From Bacteroidota bacterium (GTDB lineage: Bacteria > Bacteroidota > Ignavibacteria > Kapaibacteriales > UBA2268): a DNA stretch of 46,802 bases. The notes below the pieces were generated by a model, which made no database searches, had not been told where the DNA came from, and saw only the letters and a program-made list of their open reading frames with translations. Position 1 is the first letter of the stretch. Every line of letters begins with the position of its first letter. The translations under genes were made by a program, and so were the position numbers. This document shows positions 1 to 7,981 of this stretch, piece after piece. The stretch is taken from NCBI GenBank assembly GCA_024278075.1, contig JAJRTW010000107.1, forward strand, positions 1 through 46,802. Reading direction: 5' to 3'.

Positions 1-248
1 AGACTTGTCATTCCTGCCCTTCGGCTTCGCTCAGGATAAACTCCAGCAGGAATCCAGTGTTCATGGGCTGTTTGGCTATATTAAGATGGATGCCGGATCG
101 GGGTCCGGCATGACAGCTTTAGTATTATTTTTTCGCTATATTTTTTCGCTATATCTATAATCGCATCCAAATCAGCACAATATAGGTCAAAATGGAGATT
201 GCTACCGCGAATATCACTTATTATCCGTATTTTAACCGGACACTACTG
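1..248. mobile_element. Partial non-autonomous element, right end with CCGGACACTACTG terminus
   Basis: No gene is seen here. The right end, 230-248, reads TTTTAACCGGACACTACTG, the same terminus as the complete elements at 3661-3925 and 12229-12494. Inside lie a GTCATTCC...GGCATGACA inverted core (about 8-115) and a stretch containing GCACAATATAGGTCAA (about 173-188) that recurs at about 3074-3090. The left terminus would lie before the window, so no target duplication can be tested. No transposase is encoded. Confidence 0.6.
127..152. repeat. 13-bp tandem duplication (2 units)
   Basis: The unit ATTTTTTCGCTAT occurs twice head to tail inside the element relic upstream of the lpxC stop codon. 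It is one of many short tandem duplications in this window. Confidence 0.75.
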
Positions 249-265
249 ATGTCAATTGCAATATA

Positions 266-1666
266 TCATAATTCCCTGTCTACCAAAGCCGCTTTTAATT
301 CCGCCTGGGCCACAAGCTTGCCATTCACATAAGCCTTCGCCTCGAACGAATAAGCATTAAACCTTTTTGCTACCTGGCGGACATCGAATACGAGCTGGTC
401 GCCGGGGATAACGGGGACGCGAAACTTCGCATTGTCGATTGCCATGAACATTGCGAGCTTCCCGCTCATATCTTCGAGTGAATTCAGCAGAAGCAATCCG
501 CCGGTTTGTGCCATTCCCTCTAATATCAACACGCCCGGCATTACCGGATTTTCGGGGAAATGGCCTGTGAAGAAAGGCTCATTGATGGTAACATTTTTAT
601 AGCCGATTATCCTGTTCGTCTCTTTATCCAATTCCGTTATCCGGTCTATCATCAGGAAAGGGTAGCGGTGCGGCATCACTTTCATTAATTCATATATATC
701 AAAGATATAGCCGTCTTTTTTATTTACTTTATATTTATTCAGTTCTTTATCTTTCAGGTATAGGGCGCGGATTTTCTTAGCAAATTCGAAATTGCTGGCA
801 TGGCCCGGCCGTGCGGCAAGAATTTGAGCTTTGATTGGCACACCGATTAATGCCAGGTCGCCAAGCATATCTAATAATTTATGCCTTGCCGGCTCGTTTT
901 TATATCTTAATTCCGTATTATTCAGGATGCCGCTATCGCCGCGTTTCGGGGCCTGCGCCAGATTAAATATCTTCTTCAAATACTCCAGCGATTCATCCGA
1001 AATTTCCTTGTCTTCTATTACTATGGCACTGTCGAGATTGCCGCCCTTGATCAGGCCGTTTTCGTAGAGCATTTCAACTTCGGTGAGAAAGCAAAAAGTG
1101 CGGGCTGGTGCAAATTCGGACACGAATTCCTTATCAAGGTCAAACAGGCCGGTGTGCTGGCTGCCGAGGGCGGGATTGTAATAATCAACCATTACGGTCA
1201 GCCTGTAATCATCGGTGGGGAGTGCAACTAAATCAACTCCCTTCTCTTCGTTGGTATATCTGGCAGTCTCTTTTAAATAAAAATACTCTCGTTCGGCCTC
1301 TTGCTCGACGATTCCGGCATCCATTATTGCTTCGACATAAGGCAGCGAACTGCCGTCGATTACCGGCGGCTCGTTAGCCGATAGCTCTATCCTGCAATTA
1401 TCAATCCGCATTCCGGCCAAAGCTGCCAGTACGTGTTCAACCGTATGCACCCGTACATCACCAATGCCAAGAGTCGTTCCTCTCGACAGGTCGACAACAT
1501 AATCAGTCAAAGCAGGTATTTCAATGGATTCGGCCAGGTCGGTACGCACAAATTTATAACCATAATCTTCCGGTGAGGGGTTAAAGGTTATCGTTGAAGA
1601 GTTGCCCGTGTGAAGCCCTATTCCGGAGAATGATACCGATTTTTTCAGAGTTCTTTGTTTCGCCAT
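266..1666 (-). CDS. lpxC-fabZ: Bifunctional LpxC/FabZ fusion: UDP-3-O-acyl-GlcNAc deacetylase and 3-hydroxyacyl-ACP dehydratase
   Basis: The 466-residue protein joins two enzymes that are separate in most bacteria. The N-terminal part (about 1-305) is LpxC, the zinc deacetylase that commits UDP-3-O-acyl-GlcNAc to lipid A. Its metal-binding histidines sit in HTVEHVLAAL (about residues 74-83), with a second motif HKLLDMLGDLALIG near 260-275. The C-terminal part (about 325-466) is FabZ, with the catalytic His in HRYPFLMIDRI and the GHFPENPVMPGV motif. The fusion is characteristic of Bacteroidota and relatives and supports a Gram-negative cell with lipid A. The ATG at 1666 gives the typical MAKQRTLKKSVSFSGIGLH start. 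Repeat-rich spacers on both sides suggest it is transcribed on its own. Confidence 0.97.
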   Translation of the reverse strand: MAKQRTLKKSVSFSGIGLHTGNSSTITFNPSPEDYGYKFVRTDLAESIEIPALTDYVVDLSRGTTLGIGDVRVHTVEHVLAALAGMRIDNCRIELSANEPPVIDGSSLPYVEAIMDAGIVEQEAEREYFYLKETARYTNEEKGVDLVALPTDDYRLTVMVDYYNPALGSQHTGLFDLDKEFVSEFAPARTFCFLTEVEMLYENGLIKGGNLDSAIVIEDKEISDESLEYLKKIFNLAQAPKRGDSGILNNTELRYKNEPARHKLLDMLGDLALIGVPIKAQILAARPGHASNFEFAKKIRALYLKDKELNKYKVNKKDGYIFDIYELMKVMPHRYPFLMIDRITELDKETNRIIGYKNVTINEPFFTGHFPENPVMPGVLILEGMAQTGGLLLLNSLEDMSGKLAMFMAIDNAKFRVPVIPGDQLVFDVRQVAKRFNAYSFEAKAYVNGKLVAQAELKAALVDREL

Positions 1667-1855
1667 TATATCTTATGGTTTCTTATAAATACTGCGATTT
1701 ACGATTTTCGAATTGTTTAAAATCACAAATAACATAAGATACAAATTTAAGAATTATTATTTAGATAGGGAACTAATTTTGTAATTTGGGATTTGCTATT
1801 GGAAACAATAACTTGCTGTACCACGAGCTAAAACTCGCGGCTATTTATTTTATTC

Positions 1856-2845
1856 TCAGTTATTGGGGGCGCCGTCGTCTATCCAAATGCTAATCAACCG
1901 CAGATAGCATTCGGGCATAGTGATATCCTCACGGGGCATAGGCACATAGTCCGGGTGGTGGGTAATGCTTCCGTACAACGAGCCGTCGTCGGCCAATTCC
2001 TTCACTTTTGCATAAGTCTCGAGATTAATATCGCCTTGTGGGTCGGCGGTGCTGTGGCAGCCGATGCAGTTATATTGAATGATTGGCATTATGCTGCCGG
2101 AGAAAGTAACGTTGGCCGAATCGCATCCGAATCTCGGCTGATTGGAACATTTCTCATTTTTGCCGCCTTCCTTTATCCAACGGTAAATCAAATCAATTTG
2201 CTCGGCTGAGAGCAGGTTCCTGGGCGGAGGCGGCATACGGTCGTCGTCGTCATAACCGTCTTTGCCAACAATAGTTTCGAATATTTCCGAGTCCTCCGGA
2301 TTGCCGGGCTTAAAATCTTTTTTGATAATGCCTTCGTAATTGGACAGGTCGAAGCCATCTTCTTTGGTTTCCGAATCGTGGCATTCGGCCAGCGCACAAT
2401 TAGAATTGAAAATTGGCAGTATGTCTCTTGTGAAGCAAATGCCCGTATCGAGTTCGAACCGGTTTTTAATTGTAACGGTAATAATCTCCTCATATCGCAT
2501 GTCCATCTTTGGGAATACGGAGATCATTGCCTGGATTTGCTCGAAGGCCGGCGGGATGGAGTCAGGAGCAAAATATATTGTCTCTTTGCCTTTAATACCG
2601 GAAAGCGAACCGCCGCCGGTAATCAATTGCCAGACAATAGAATAATCCGGCAGTTCCTCATTTGATTTGCTGGGATTGTCTTCAAGGACTGCCGATAGAA
2701 ATACTGTATCGCCAACAAAGACCGTAGTATCGCCCTCGACTACATAGAATTTAGCATGATATTCGGTGTTGTCGGGAGATTCGATATCCTCGCCGCAACC
2801 GATGATAATCAATACACAGAGAAATATATTTATTAGGTTCTTCAT
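1856..2845 (-). CDS. Lipoprotein with two c-type cytochrome haem-binding domains
   Basis: The 329-residue product begins with a lipoprotein signal ending in LIIIGC (Cys17), so it should be exported and membrane-anchored. About 110 residues of beta-rich, domain-like sequence follow. Then come two cytochrome-like modules: the first has an expanded haem site CALAECH (CxxxxCH) with a downstream RMPPPP likely to supply the distal Met, and the second has CIGCH (CxxCH) with MPREDITMP. Each module ends in an IYRWI/ISIWIDDGAP helix, as in cytochrome domains of FCB and Planctomycetes proteins. The likely role is periplasmic or surface electron transfer; the partner is unknown. It faces away from the redox cluster downstream, with the repeat-filled interval 2846-3315 between. 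Confidence 0.8.
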   Translation of the reverse strand: MKNLINIFLCVLIIIGCGEDIESPDNTEYHAKFYVVEGDTTVFVGDTVFLSAVLEDNPSKSNEELPDYSIVWQLITGGGSLSGIKGKETIYFAPDSIPPAFEQIQAMISVFPKMDMRYEEIITVTIKNRFELDTGICFTRDILPIFNSNCALAECHDSETKEDGFDLSNYEGIIKKDFKPGNPEDSEIFETIVGKDGYDDDDRMPPPPRNLLSAEQIDLIYRWIKEGGKNEKCSNQPRFGCDSANVTFSGSIMPIIQYNCIGCHSTADPQGDINLETYAKVKELADDGSLYGSITHHPDYVPMPREDITMPECYLRLISIWIDDGAPNN

Positions 2846-2869
2846 TTATGAACTTACGTTATTTGATAT

Positions 2870-3147
2870 ATGCTACACGAAGTGAAAAAATATACTTCAT
2901 GTCTCAATTTAGCGAAATATTGTTCGAACCGCAGTCATTCAGAGCCGAAGGTGAAGAATCCATCTTGTTTTTACAATCATATATTTCCGGTATTTTTTCT
3001 GGATTCTTCGCTTCACTCAGAATGACACTCTTTAATATTATATTCCACTAATTTATAAATCACATCCATAATGGCACAATATAGGTCAATATGCAGAAAA
3101 AATCAATGGTTTAAAGTTGTTCAATGCTTTTTAACCGGACACTTCTG
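2870..3147. mobile_element. Probable degenerate copy of the CCGGACAC-terminated element
   Basis: The right end, 3128-3147, reads TTTTTAACCGGACACTTCTG, one mismatch from the terminus of the complete copies. The core has GTCATTCAGAGCC...GAATCCATCTT and CTGGATTC...GAATGACA arms in the same order as 12229-12494. AATTGATAT follows the right end, and ATTTGATAT lies at 2861-2869, an 8/9 match that could be the target duplication. The implied left terminus is not recognisably like the other copies, so the left boundary is tentative. It fills most of the 470-bp space between the two haem-protein genes. Confidence 0.5.
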
Positions 3148-3315
3148 AATTGATATATTTCCTGAACGAAATAGCTTCCGTTCTATTTTGCAATATGCCG
3201 GCCACAAGTAAAATCATAACCGGCAGAGCCTGGCTTTCAAGTGGCAATATAATTTATTTGCCGGATTAACGTAAATATCTTATTTTCTTATAATCGCAAT
3301 AATCAATACCTGGAA

Positions 3316-3645
3316 ATGAAAAAAATATTATTCATAGCTTTCCTGTCTTTTATCGCATTTTGTGCCTGTGAAGAGACCTGGCCGCCGCAGGTGAAGCCAA
3401 CGATTCCCGCAGACCATACCGAGGAAGAGGGAGGTGTTTACCATAAACCCGGGCTGGATTTCCCTTATGGCTATAATGAGGCCACCAACGACAAGAATTG
3501 TGCCGGTGCGACTTGCCACCATAGCGACCTTCGCGGCGGGCTGGCCAAAAAAAGCGTCCGGGGCAAGGTTGAGGCCGTATCGCCCTCGTGCTATCAGTGC
3601 CATGGCAAAGTGTGGGAAGATATTTCGAGTGCTGGCGGGGATTAA
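3316..3645 (+). CDS. Small di-haem c-type lipoprotein
   Basis: The 109-residue protein opens with a lipoprotein-type signal ending in FCAC (Cys18). The mature part has two haem-attachment motifs: CAGATCHH (CxxxxCH) and CYQCHG (CxxCH) near the C terminus. The rest is short and polar with no other fold I recognise. It probably serves as a periplasm-facing electron carrier. The expanded CxxxxCH spacing matches the first haem site of the larger lipoprotein at 1856-2845, so both may use the same maturation system and may be partners. It lies 318 bp upstream of the thioredoxin-led cluster, separated by an inserted element. Whether it once belonged to that operon is open. Confidence 0.75.
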   Translation: MKKILFIAFLSFIAFCACEETWPPQVKPTIPADHTEEEGGVYHKPGLDFPYGYNEATNDKNCAGATCHHSDLRGGLAKKSVRGKVEAVSPSCYQCHGKVWEDISSAGGD

Positions 3646-3660
3646 TTTGAATGAATAATT

Positions 3661-3925
3661 CTTAAGTGTCCGGTTCACGATGCGGACAATTAGTGAAAAT
3701 CGTGATACAAGCTCCATTTAGCCCAATATTGTGCAATAATTGATACAATTTTGGATTTAGTGAGATTCAATATCAAAGCGTGTCATTCCGGACTTGATCC
3801 GGAATCCATCTCAATATGGCCACATAGCCTGTGAATACTGGATTCTGAAACGAGTTCTGCAATGACAAGTCATAATATTCAGGTACATATTATGAGTGTT
3901 TCTCTTTTTTTACCGGACACTACTG
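3661..3925. mobile_element. MITE-like element (265 bp) with 9-bp target duplication, copy 2
   Basis: The left end has AGTGTCCGG (about 3665-3673) and the right end TTTTTTACCGGACACTACTG finishes at 3925. The interior aligns with 12229-12494: TGTCATTCCGGAC, TCCGGAATCCATCT, GGCCACATAG, ACTGGATTCTGAAA and GCAATGACAA occur in the same order. It is flanked by TGAATAATT (3652-3660) and TAAATAATT (3926-3934), an 8/9 match fitting a 9-bp target duplication. There is no coding sequence. It accounts for nearly all of the 318 bp between the small haem lipoprotein and the thioredoxin gene. Confidence 0.85.
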
Positions 3926-3963
3926 TAAATAATTATATAATATAATCTGGAGTTAATATATTT

Positions 3964-4461
3964 ATGCTGAAAACATTAATTATAGTTATCGTATTTTTCT
4001 CCGGGCTGCCGGCGGCTTTCTCAATCGAATCCGGCACTAAAGCTCCGGCATTCAAAGGCAATACACTCGATGGCGGCACAATAAAGCTCGAGGATTATAG
4101 GGGCAAGGTTGTCCTGCTTGACTTTTGGGCCAGCTGGTGCGGGCCATGCCGAAAGGAAATGCCGTTCCTCGCCGAACTTTATAAGGAATTCGAAGGCCAT
4201 GATTTTGAAATACTGGCAGTGAATATAGATAAAAAGAAAAAGAATGCCGAGAAGTTCTTGAAGAAACTTGATGTGAAAATAAAATTCCCCGTAATTTGGG
4301 ACAAGAAGAAAGAAATCCCGCCGCTCTATGGCATAAAGACTATGCCGACAACTGTGCTTATCGACAAAAAAGGCAATGTCCGCTATATCCACGACGGCTT
4401 TAGCGAAAGCCTGAAAAATCAATTCAGAAAAGAAGTAAGGGAGCTGTGCGGTGAAAAGTAA
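3964..4461 (+). CDS. TlpA/ResA-like exported thioredoxin
   Basis: The 165-residue protein has an N-terminal signal segment (about 1-20, ending PAAFS) and a full thioredoxin fold with the active-site motif WASWCGPC (Cys59, Cys62) and the cis-proline loop MPTT. It is predicted to be a periplasmic thiol-disulfide reductase of the TlpA/ResA type, which often keeps cysteines reduced for haem attachment or metal insertion. It is the first gene of a tight plus-strand run. Its last codons overlap the GTG of the DUF4266 gene by 11 bp, indicating translational coupling. Likely substrates are cysteine-rich neighbours such as the CGCG tail of the DUF4266 protein or the three-cysteine NusG_II protein; this is inference from context. 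Confidence 0.9.
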   Translation: MLKTLIIVIVFFSGLPAAFSIESGTKAPAFKGNTLDGGTIKLEDYRGKVVLLDFWASWCGPCRKEMPFLAELYKEFEGHDFEILAVNIDKKKKNAEKFLKKLDVKIKFPVIWDKKKEIPPLYGIKTMPTTVLIDKKGNVRYIHDGFSESLKNQFRKEVRELCGEK

Positions 4462-4696
4462 ATCTAAGAATAAATCCAAGAAAGCAATATTATTAATATT
4501 TTCTCTGTTTTCAATTGGCATTATTCCCCAAAGCTGCGTGACGGTTCAGCCCTGGGAGCGCGAGGAATTAATATCACCCATTATGATGTTCGATGAAAAC
4601 CCGATTGACAAAGGGATTCAGCTTCATCATATCGACCACAGGGAAGGTTCTTCGGGCGCAACCGGGTCGCAAAGCGGGGGCTGCGGTTGTGGTTAA
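4451..4696 (+). CDS. DUF4266 small lipoprotein with SGAT motif and CGCG tail
   Basis: The 81-residue product starts at a GTG inside the end of the thioredoxin gene. It has a basic N terminus, a hydrophobic segment (about 11-25) and a Cys at 29 that probably becomes lipidated. The VQPWERE motif and terminal GGCGCG are typical of DUF4266. Residues 68-71 read SGAT, preceded by Asp62 and several small residues. This resembles the D-x-x-SGAT/S threonine acceptor that ApbE flavin transferases modify, and an apbE gene lies in the same run. No function is known for the family. Flavinylation of this protein is a hypothesis from motif and context. Confidence 0.8.
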   Translation: MKSKSKNKSKKAILLIFSLFSIGIIPQSCVTVQPWEREELISPIMMFDENPIDKGIQLHHIDHREGSSGATGSQSGGCGCG

Positions 4697-5885
4697 ATCA
4701 AAGCCGTTAATATATCTTATTGCCTCTCTTTTTGGTGTATTGCAGGTAATTGCCGCCGAACTCCCCGAAGATGAAATCCAGATGAATATGAACGGCTACT
4801 TCGATAATTTCGGAGTCAAGATTGTTTACCCTGATTTGTCCGTCAGGAAATCTATCTCCGCCACCACAAGTATCAACGGAAGATACCTGATTGACATTAT
4901 AACCGCCGCATCAACAAGAAGCCAGTTCAATAATGTGTATTCCTATCAAAATGTCGAATCCGGAATCGATGCCTTCACTTCAGCCACACGGAAGGACACG
5001 GCGCTTGGCCACGGCGGAGGGGACGACTTCCCCGATGAAACAAGGCATGAAGTTGCCTTTGGCATAACCCAATTGATAGGAGAGACAACCGTTTCTATCA
5101 ACAATATTTTCAGCACAGAAAACGACTATGATTCCAAGACAATAGCGGCGTCGGTTTCAATCCCGTTTGCCAAAAAGAACACTATCGTTAATGCCGGAAT
5201 AGTAAAAAGCTGGGATAGGTCGTTCCCGCAAACCCGGGCATGGACAGCCGGCAAGGACGTGTTGTCACTGTCTTTGGGCATGTCCCAGATATTCAGCGTC
5301 AAGTTCCTGGCCCAGGCCGAAGTATTCTATAGCAATATGAGCGGATTTCTGCCCGACCCGTACCAGGTTGTTACCGTTGCTAATTTCGACAGCAACAGTT
5401 TAGCATATTTCGAACCGAGGTATCCCGATGACAGAAAAAGATATGCCGCAGGAATGCGAGGCATTTACAAGACCGGCGAGCCATCATCACTTCAACTTGG
5501 CTACAGGTATTATGGGGATTCATGGGATATTAATTCGCATACGCTATCGGGGCTATTCCAATATTCGTTCTACGAAGACGACCTGATACTCGGATTGGGA
5601 ATTAGATACTACACGCAGGCCGCTGCCAGCTTCTTCAAAGAGAATTACACCGCCGAAGAAGAGTACATGGCCGTCGACCCCAAGCTGAAGGAAATGTATT
5701 CCAGCGAGTTTCAGCTGAATGCCACAATTAACGGCGGCATAATTCCGCTTATTAACAATGAGGACATTAAACTCTCCACACGTGTGCATTTCTTCCATAG
5801 ATACACCGATGCTCCAGACTGGCATTCGAGGAACACAGACCTGCGGGCATTTATTTTTAGTCTCGGCTTCAGGTATTTGTATTAA
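4689..5885 (+). CDS. DUF3570 exported beta-rich protein, probably outer membrane
   Basis: I place the start at the GTG at 4689, which overlaps the stop of the DUF4266 gene by 8 bp and gives MVKSKPLIYLIASLFGVLQVIAA, a clear signal peptide. An upstream ATG at 4593 only extends into the DUF4266 coding region. The mature protein (about 375 residues) shows alternating aromatic/polar strands such as LQLGYRYYGDSW and ends in LGFRYLY, an outer-membrane-barrel-like terminus. Family DUF3570 has no established function but travels with DUF4266, thioredoxin and apbE genes. The likely role is an outer-membrane partner or conduit of the cluster, which is inferred. Confidence 0.85.
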   Translation: MVKSKPLIYLIASLFGVLQVIAAELPEDEIQMNMNGYFDNFGVKIVYPDLSVRKSISATTSINGRYLIDIITAASTRSQFNNVYSYQNVESGIDAFTSATRKDTALGHGGGDDFPDETRHEVAFGITQLIGETTVSINNIFSTENDYDSKTIAASVSIPFAKKNTIVNAGIVKSWDRSFPQTRAWTAGKDVLSLSLGMSQIFSVKFLAQAEVFYSNMSGFLPDPYQVVTVANFDSNSLAYFEPRYPDDRKRYAAGMRGIYKTGEPSSLQLGYRYYGDSWDINSHTLSGLFQYSFYEDDLILGLGIRYYTQAAASFFKENYTAEEEYMAVDPKLKEMYSSEFQLNATINGGIIPLINNEDIKLSTRVHFFHRYTDAPDWHSRNTDLRAFIFSLGFRYLY

Positions 5886-5945
5886 ATTTGCAAGCGAAGT
5901 ATTTTTGTATATTTTCATTAAGTTTTATTATCAAGTTATCTTATT

Positions 5946-6626
5946 ATGAACAGAAGAACATTTTTGAAATCAGGTGCGTCGGCAATCGGAGGGATGGCAT
6001 TATTCAGCCTCCCGGGCCGCAGGCAGGTTATAGCATATAGCGGGCAGGTGGCCGAAACCGGCTTTACCATTGAAGTATTAACAGGTGATGCCGATAAAGC
6101 GGTTGAACTATTATCCGGTATAATCCCCGGAATATCGGCAAGCCCAATTCATTTTTCGGAGCATATTCTGCCGGGCAAATATGTTGGCGATCTTATTTTC
6201 GTCAATAATAATTCGCTTGTTAATTACAGACAGCGCCGCGATGAGATTTCCCGTAAACTGGCCAAAATATCGGAGCAGCTTAGGCTCCCGTCAAATGTTA
6301 CCGGCCCGAAGCTGCTTGTTTTCTCGGCCGGAAATAATAATATAAAACCTAAGGCCGCAAGCCTGTTTATTGACAATCAACTTGTTGAAAGGTTTGAACT
6401 TAATGATAATATTAAAGAGTATATAATCAAAACCAATTCCGGCGAAATGGCCATGGCCATAGAGGATGATTCCGCAAGAATTCTAAGCTCTTCGTGCAGG
6501 CATGGGACATGCGTCCGTACGGGGCCTGTCCGCCGGGCGGGGCAGAATATTGTCTGCATTCCAAATCGCGTCAGGCTCTCAATCGAAGGCTATCGAAGGG
6601 ATGGAATTGATGCGGTTTCCCAATAG
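5946..6626 (+). CDS. Tat-exported protein with C-terminal NusG domain II
   Basis: The 226-residue protein begins MNRRTFLKSG, a twin-arginine signal followed by a hydrophobic stretch, so it is probably exported folded, perhaps with a cofactor. Residues about 40-150 are unassigned. Residues about 160-215 match NusG domain II as found beside ApbE/Rnf-type genes: SSSCRHGTCVRTG then VCIPNRVRLSIEG. It has three conserved cysteines (Cys184, Cys189, Cys204) that could bind a metal or cluster. The end of the gene lies in the first unit of the 24-bp repeat that carries the apbE start codons, so the two were originally overlapping and coupled. Its function is not established. Confidence 0.75.
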   Translation: MNRRTFLKSGASAIGGMALFSLPGRRQVIAYSGQVAETGFTIEVLTGDADKAVELLSGIIPGISASPIHFSEHILPGKYVGDLIFVNNNSLVNYRQRRDEISRKLAKISEQLRLPSNVTGPKLLVFSAGNNNIKPKAASLFIDNQLVERFELNDNIKEYIIKTNSGEMAMAIEDDSARILSSSCRHGTCVRTGPVRRAGQNIVCIPNRVRLSIEGYRRDGIDAVSQ

Positions 6627-6729
6627 AATCATTATGCGGTTTCCCAATTGAATCATTATGCGGTTTCCCAATAGAATCATTATGCGGTTTCCCAATAGAA
6701 TCATTATGCGGTTTCCCAATAGAATCATT
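6610..6729 (+). repeat. 24-bp tandem repeat, five units, multiplying the apbE start site
   Basis: Five head-to-tail copies begin at 6610, 6634, 6658, 6682 and 6706, each starting ATGCGGTTTCCCAAT. All units keep the apbE frame. Unit 1 also carries the TAG stop of the upstream gene. Unit 2 has AATTGA instead of AATAGA, placing TGA in the apbE frame, so initiation for full-length ApbE is only possible from units 3, 4 or 5. The original gene probably started at 6610 and overlapped its neighbour. Confidence 0.95.
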
Positions 6730-7725
6730 ATCCTGTTTATTTTTGCATTTGGCACGTGCGGGGCGCTGCCGGACACCACCGCTCTATATGAAATTGATGT
6801 CTCCAAGTATTTGCTCGGCACTGTTATCGACGCAAAAGTCGTTCATCACGACATCAATTATGCCCGGGAATCACTCTATCTTGCCTTCAGGGAAATCGAA
6901 CGCATCGAGCATAAATTCAGTACGAAATTCGATGAAAGTGTTATTAACAGTATTAATTCAAATTCGGGCATCAGGCCGGTGGAGATAGACAAGGAGACAT
7001 TTGCACTGCTTGCCCGTTCGGTCAGTTTCTCTGCCGATTATGAGGCTTTATTCGATATTACCGTGGGGCCGCTGACAGAGCTTTGGGGCTTTAATTCCGA
7101 CGATGATATTATTATTCCCACAGAAAATGAGATTTCAGCCCTTCTGCCGCTTGTTGGCTATAAGCATATCGTTCTGGACTCATCGAAAGGCACGGTTTTT
7201 CTTGCGGGAAAGGGAATGAAGATTGACCTGGGCGGTGTGGCCAAAGGTTATGCTGTGGATAGGGCGGCGGATATATTGAAGAGGCGAGGTGTGCGGAATT
7301 TTATGGTAAATGCCGGCGGGGACATTGTTTGCGCCGGCACAAACAGCGAAGGCAGGCCATGGGGAATCGGAGTGAAGCACCCCAGGGAGTCGGGCGAGCT
7401 TCTCGTTAGATTCAGGGCCTCCGACATTGCTATATCCACAAGCGGCGATTACGAGCGGTTTATTGATGTCGGCAACAATCGCTATCACCATATATTATTG
7501 CCGCAGACCGGCTGGCCGGGCGATCTATGCCGGAGCGTTACCGTGCTGAGCGATAATTCGGAACTTGGGACAGTAATTGCTAAGTACATATTCCTGAAAG
7601 GATACGAAGAATTCTCGAAGACAGAACTATCGAAAACCATTAAATATTTTATAGTCGAAAAAGGCGGGCAGGTTAAATTCAGCCCCGCTTTGGTAACTGA
7701 GAACGAATTATTCTTTGTGGAATGA
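6658..7725 (+). CDS. apbE: FAD:protein FMN transferase (ApbE family)
   Basis: The 355-residue protein shows the ApbE signatures: GGVAKGYAVD (residues 192-201), NAGGDIVCAG, and ISTSGDYERF followed by the HHILLPQTGWP region. ApbE enzymes transfer FMN from FAD to a Thr/Ser in extracytoplasmic redox proteins using Mg. The N terminus is unusual: three repeats of MRFPNRII precede a hydrophobic export segment ending near FGTC. Starts at 6682 or 6706 would give a more normal signal peptide; the one at 6658 is the furthest upstream allowed by the TGA in repeat unit 2. It closes the TlpA-DUF4266-DUF3570-NusG_II run, so its substrate is probably encoded there. A CACACTTCGTGTG hairpin lies just after the stop. 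Confidence 0.93.
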   Translation: MRFPNRIIMRFPNRIIMRFPNRIIILFIFAFGTCGALPDTTALYEIDVSKYLLGTVIDAKVVHHDINYARESLYLAFREIERIEHKFSTKFDESVINSINSNSGIRPVEIDKETFALLARSVSFSADYEALFDITVGPLTELWGFNSDDDIIIPTENEISALLPLVGYKHIVLDSSKGTVFLAGKGMKIDLGGVAKGYAVDRAADILKRRGVRNFMVNAGGDIVCAGTNSEGRPWGIGVKHPRESGELLVRFRASDIAISTSGDYERFIDVGNNRYHHILLPQTGWPGDLCRSVTVLSDNSELGTVIAKYIFLKGYEEFSKTELSKTIKYFIVEKGGQVKFSPALVTENELFFVE

Positions 7726-7815
7726 CACACTTCGTGTGCTTAATAAGCACTTATTCCCGCGTATCAAACTCATGGCTATTGCAGCTATTCACTATTACAC
7801 TCAGCTTGCTCAACT

Positions 7816-7841
7816 CATTCCCAAATTCCGGTTTGGGAATG
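7816..7841. terminator. Perfect 10-bp hairpin between convergent genes
   Basis: CATTCCCAAA and TTTGGGAATG flank a 6-nt loop between apbE (plus) and the M24 peptidase gene (minus). It could end transcription from both sides, but it lacks a clear T tract, so it may instead be a dispersed palindromic repeat. Confidence 0.45.
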
Positions 7842-7866
7842 TAATTTCCCCGTAGATCTCTGTCTT

Positions 7867-7899
7867 GCAATGGATTAGCAATGGATTAGCAATGGATTA
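7867..7899. repeat. 11-bp tandem repeat (3 units)
   Basis: GCAATGGATTA occurs three times in a row in the intergenic space between apbE and the M24 peptidase gene. It is non-coding. Confidence 0.85.
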
Positions 7900-7981
7900 G
7901 CAATTAATATTAACGCAAGTTAATAAACATCGGGTTCACCAATATAATGCTTTTAAGTGAATGGACGATTAGTCAGGATTG

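Noticed and set aside
4593-4688. Upstream extension of the DUF3570 protein from the ATG at 4593
   Set aside because: It lies wholly inside the DUF4266 gene in another frame and destroys the signal peptide; the GTG at 4689 gives a clean export signal.
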